Position numbers and translations under genes: made by a program. This document shows, one piece after another, positions 5,975 through 6,570 of a stretch of DNA of 6,570 nucleotides. The DNA is taken from contig JACNLR010000153.1 of the NCBI GenBank assembly GCA_014381385.1, positions 1 through 6,570 of the forward strand. Direction: 5' to 3'. The notes beneath the pieces are model-generated. The model saw only the letters and a program-made list of their open reading frames with translations, had not been told where the DNA came from and ran no database searches. Origin of the DNA: Planctomycetota bacterium. GTDB taxonomy: Bacteria > Planctomycetota > Phycisphaerae > Phycisphaerales > SM1A02. The stretch's first letter is position 1; every line of letters begins with the position of its first letter.

Positions 5975-6570
5975 TTATGCCTCACTAAAATCATAGGCAG
6001 CACAATATCTGCCCGTATGTTGTTTCATTACTTGCCGTAACACATCATTGGTTAAACTTGAAGCGCCAAACCGGAACAACGTGGGGGTAAGCCAGTCGTC
6101 GCCAAGAGTTTCTTTTACCATGACGAGGTAGTGCAACGCTTGTTTTGCAGTTTTAATTCCACCCGCTGGCTTCATCCCAATCCGAACACCGGTTTCTTCA
6201 AAATAATCGCGAATCGCTTCAAGCATCACAAGAGTGACGGGCATTGTTGCTGCGGGGCTTACCTTACCGGTTGAAGTTTTAATAAAAACCTCACCGTCTT
6301 CAATGGATCCAGTCGATGCCGCTGCACGTATTGCAAGATCAGAAGCCGTTCGAACATTTTCTAGTGTTTCGAGTTCGCCTGTCTCAAGGATTATTTTTAA
6401 ATGTGCTTCACCGCAGGCAACTCGCACGCGCGCAATCTCATCTTCCACTTCATCAAAATTACCAGACAAGAATGCGCCACGATTAATCACCATGTCGATT
6501 TCATCTGCTCCCGCTTCGCCCGCTTGGCTTACGTCGTCTAGTCGGACCGCTATGGTCTGTTGCCCACTTT
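5975..6570 (-). CDS. deoC: Deoxyribose-phosphate aldolase (DeoC), 5' end beyond the window
   Basis: DeoC splits 2-deoxy-D-ribose 5-phosphate into D-glyceraldehyde 3-phosphate and acetaldehyde, the last step of deoxynucleoside breakdown. The frame is open to the right edge, so the true start is outside and about 197 C-terminal residues are visible. Counting from the edge, DEIDMVINRGA places the catalytic aspartate at D25, the Schiff-base lysine is K97 in FIKTSTGK, and the second active-site lysine is K133 in GMKPAGG. The C-terminus GRYCAAYDFSEA keeps a terminal tyrosine like that which aids catalysis in other DeoCs. Several stretches (CGEAHLK, TGELETL, LFRFGAS) resemble the longer DeoC type that includes animal DERA rather than the short E. 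coli form. About 100-120 residues are probably missing. It leads the leftward operon with the two ALDH-type genes. Confidence 0.93.
   Translation of the reverse strand, partial: SGQQTIAVRLDDVSQAGEAGADEIDMVINRGAFLSGNFDEVEDEIARVRVACGEAHLKIILETGELETLENVRTASDLAIRAAASTGSIEDGEVFIKTSTGKVSPAATMPVTLVMLEAIRDYFEETGVRIGMKPAGGIKTAKQALHYLVMVKETLGDDWLTPTLFRFGASSLTNDVLRQVMKQHTGRYCAAYDFSEA

Noticed and set aside
5610..5996. A 128-codon antisense frame over the ALDH start.
   Set aside because: It overlaps the conserved ALDH N-terminal region and the deoC end. It is a shadow of the coding strand.
3616..6570. The deoC and ALDH genes as part of a bacterial microcompartment locus, as known for sugar breakdown in some Planctomycetes.
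   Set aside because: No shell-protein gene is in the window, the ALDH N-terminus shows no clear encapsulation helix, and it is the acid-forming (not CoA-acylating) ALDH type.

Overview
The window (6,570 bases, coding parts near 45-50 % GC by eye) looks like chromosomal DNA from a Gram-negative-type (diderm) and probably motile bacterium. Two predicted lipoproteins with clear lipoboxes, an M16B peptidase homologue and a FlgM-like anti-sigma factor point that way. The mix of genes, the weak or missing Shine-Dalgarno sites before some genes and the non-ATG starts fit a Planctomycetota (Phycisphaerae-like) genome. That assignment is an impression, not something the sequence proves.

Layout from left to right. 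Positions 1-359 hold no convincing gene: a small hairpin near the left edge is followed by a block of about 80 % A+T with two pairs of exact 15-base direct repeats, ending in a sigma70-like promoter. An M16B peptidase homologue (360-1601, +) follows; it has lost the zinc ligands and so looks like the non-catalytic subunit of a heterodimer. It converges, with a single base between the stop codons, on a lipoprotein gene (1603-2487, -) with two SPOR-like repeats. A 278-290 base divergent spacer carries a well-formed dyad. It leads to a FlgM-like gene (2778-3077, +) followed after 11 bases by a small lipoprotein gene (3089-3586, +) with a TTG start.

The right half is one leftward operon read as deoC (5975-6570, cut by the window edge), a full-length aldehyde dehydrogenase (4490-5971) and a catalytically dead, shortened aldehyde dehydrogenase-like protein (3616-4488). 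The gaps are 3 bases and 1 base, and each downstream gene has a Shine-Dalgarno-like site inside the end of the gene before it. DeoC splits 2-deoxyribose 5-phosphate into glyceraldehyde 3-phosphate and acetaldehyde, and the dehydrogenase would plausibly oxidise the acetaldehyde to acetate. The last two proteins together (493 + 290 = 783 residues) match the two-domain ALDH16 architecture in order, size and the nature of the second domain, but are encoded as two genes. This is the most interesting feature of the window.

No tRNA, rRNA, CRISPR array, transposase, recombinase or phage gene was seen. I found no evidence for a defence or mobile system.
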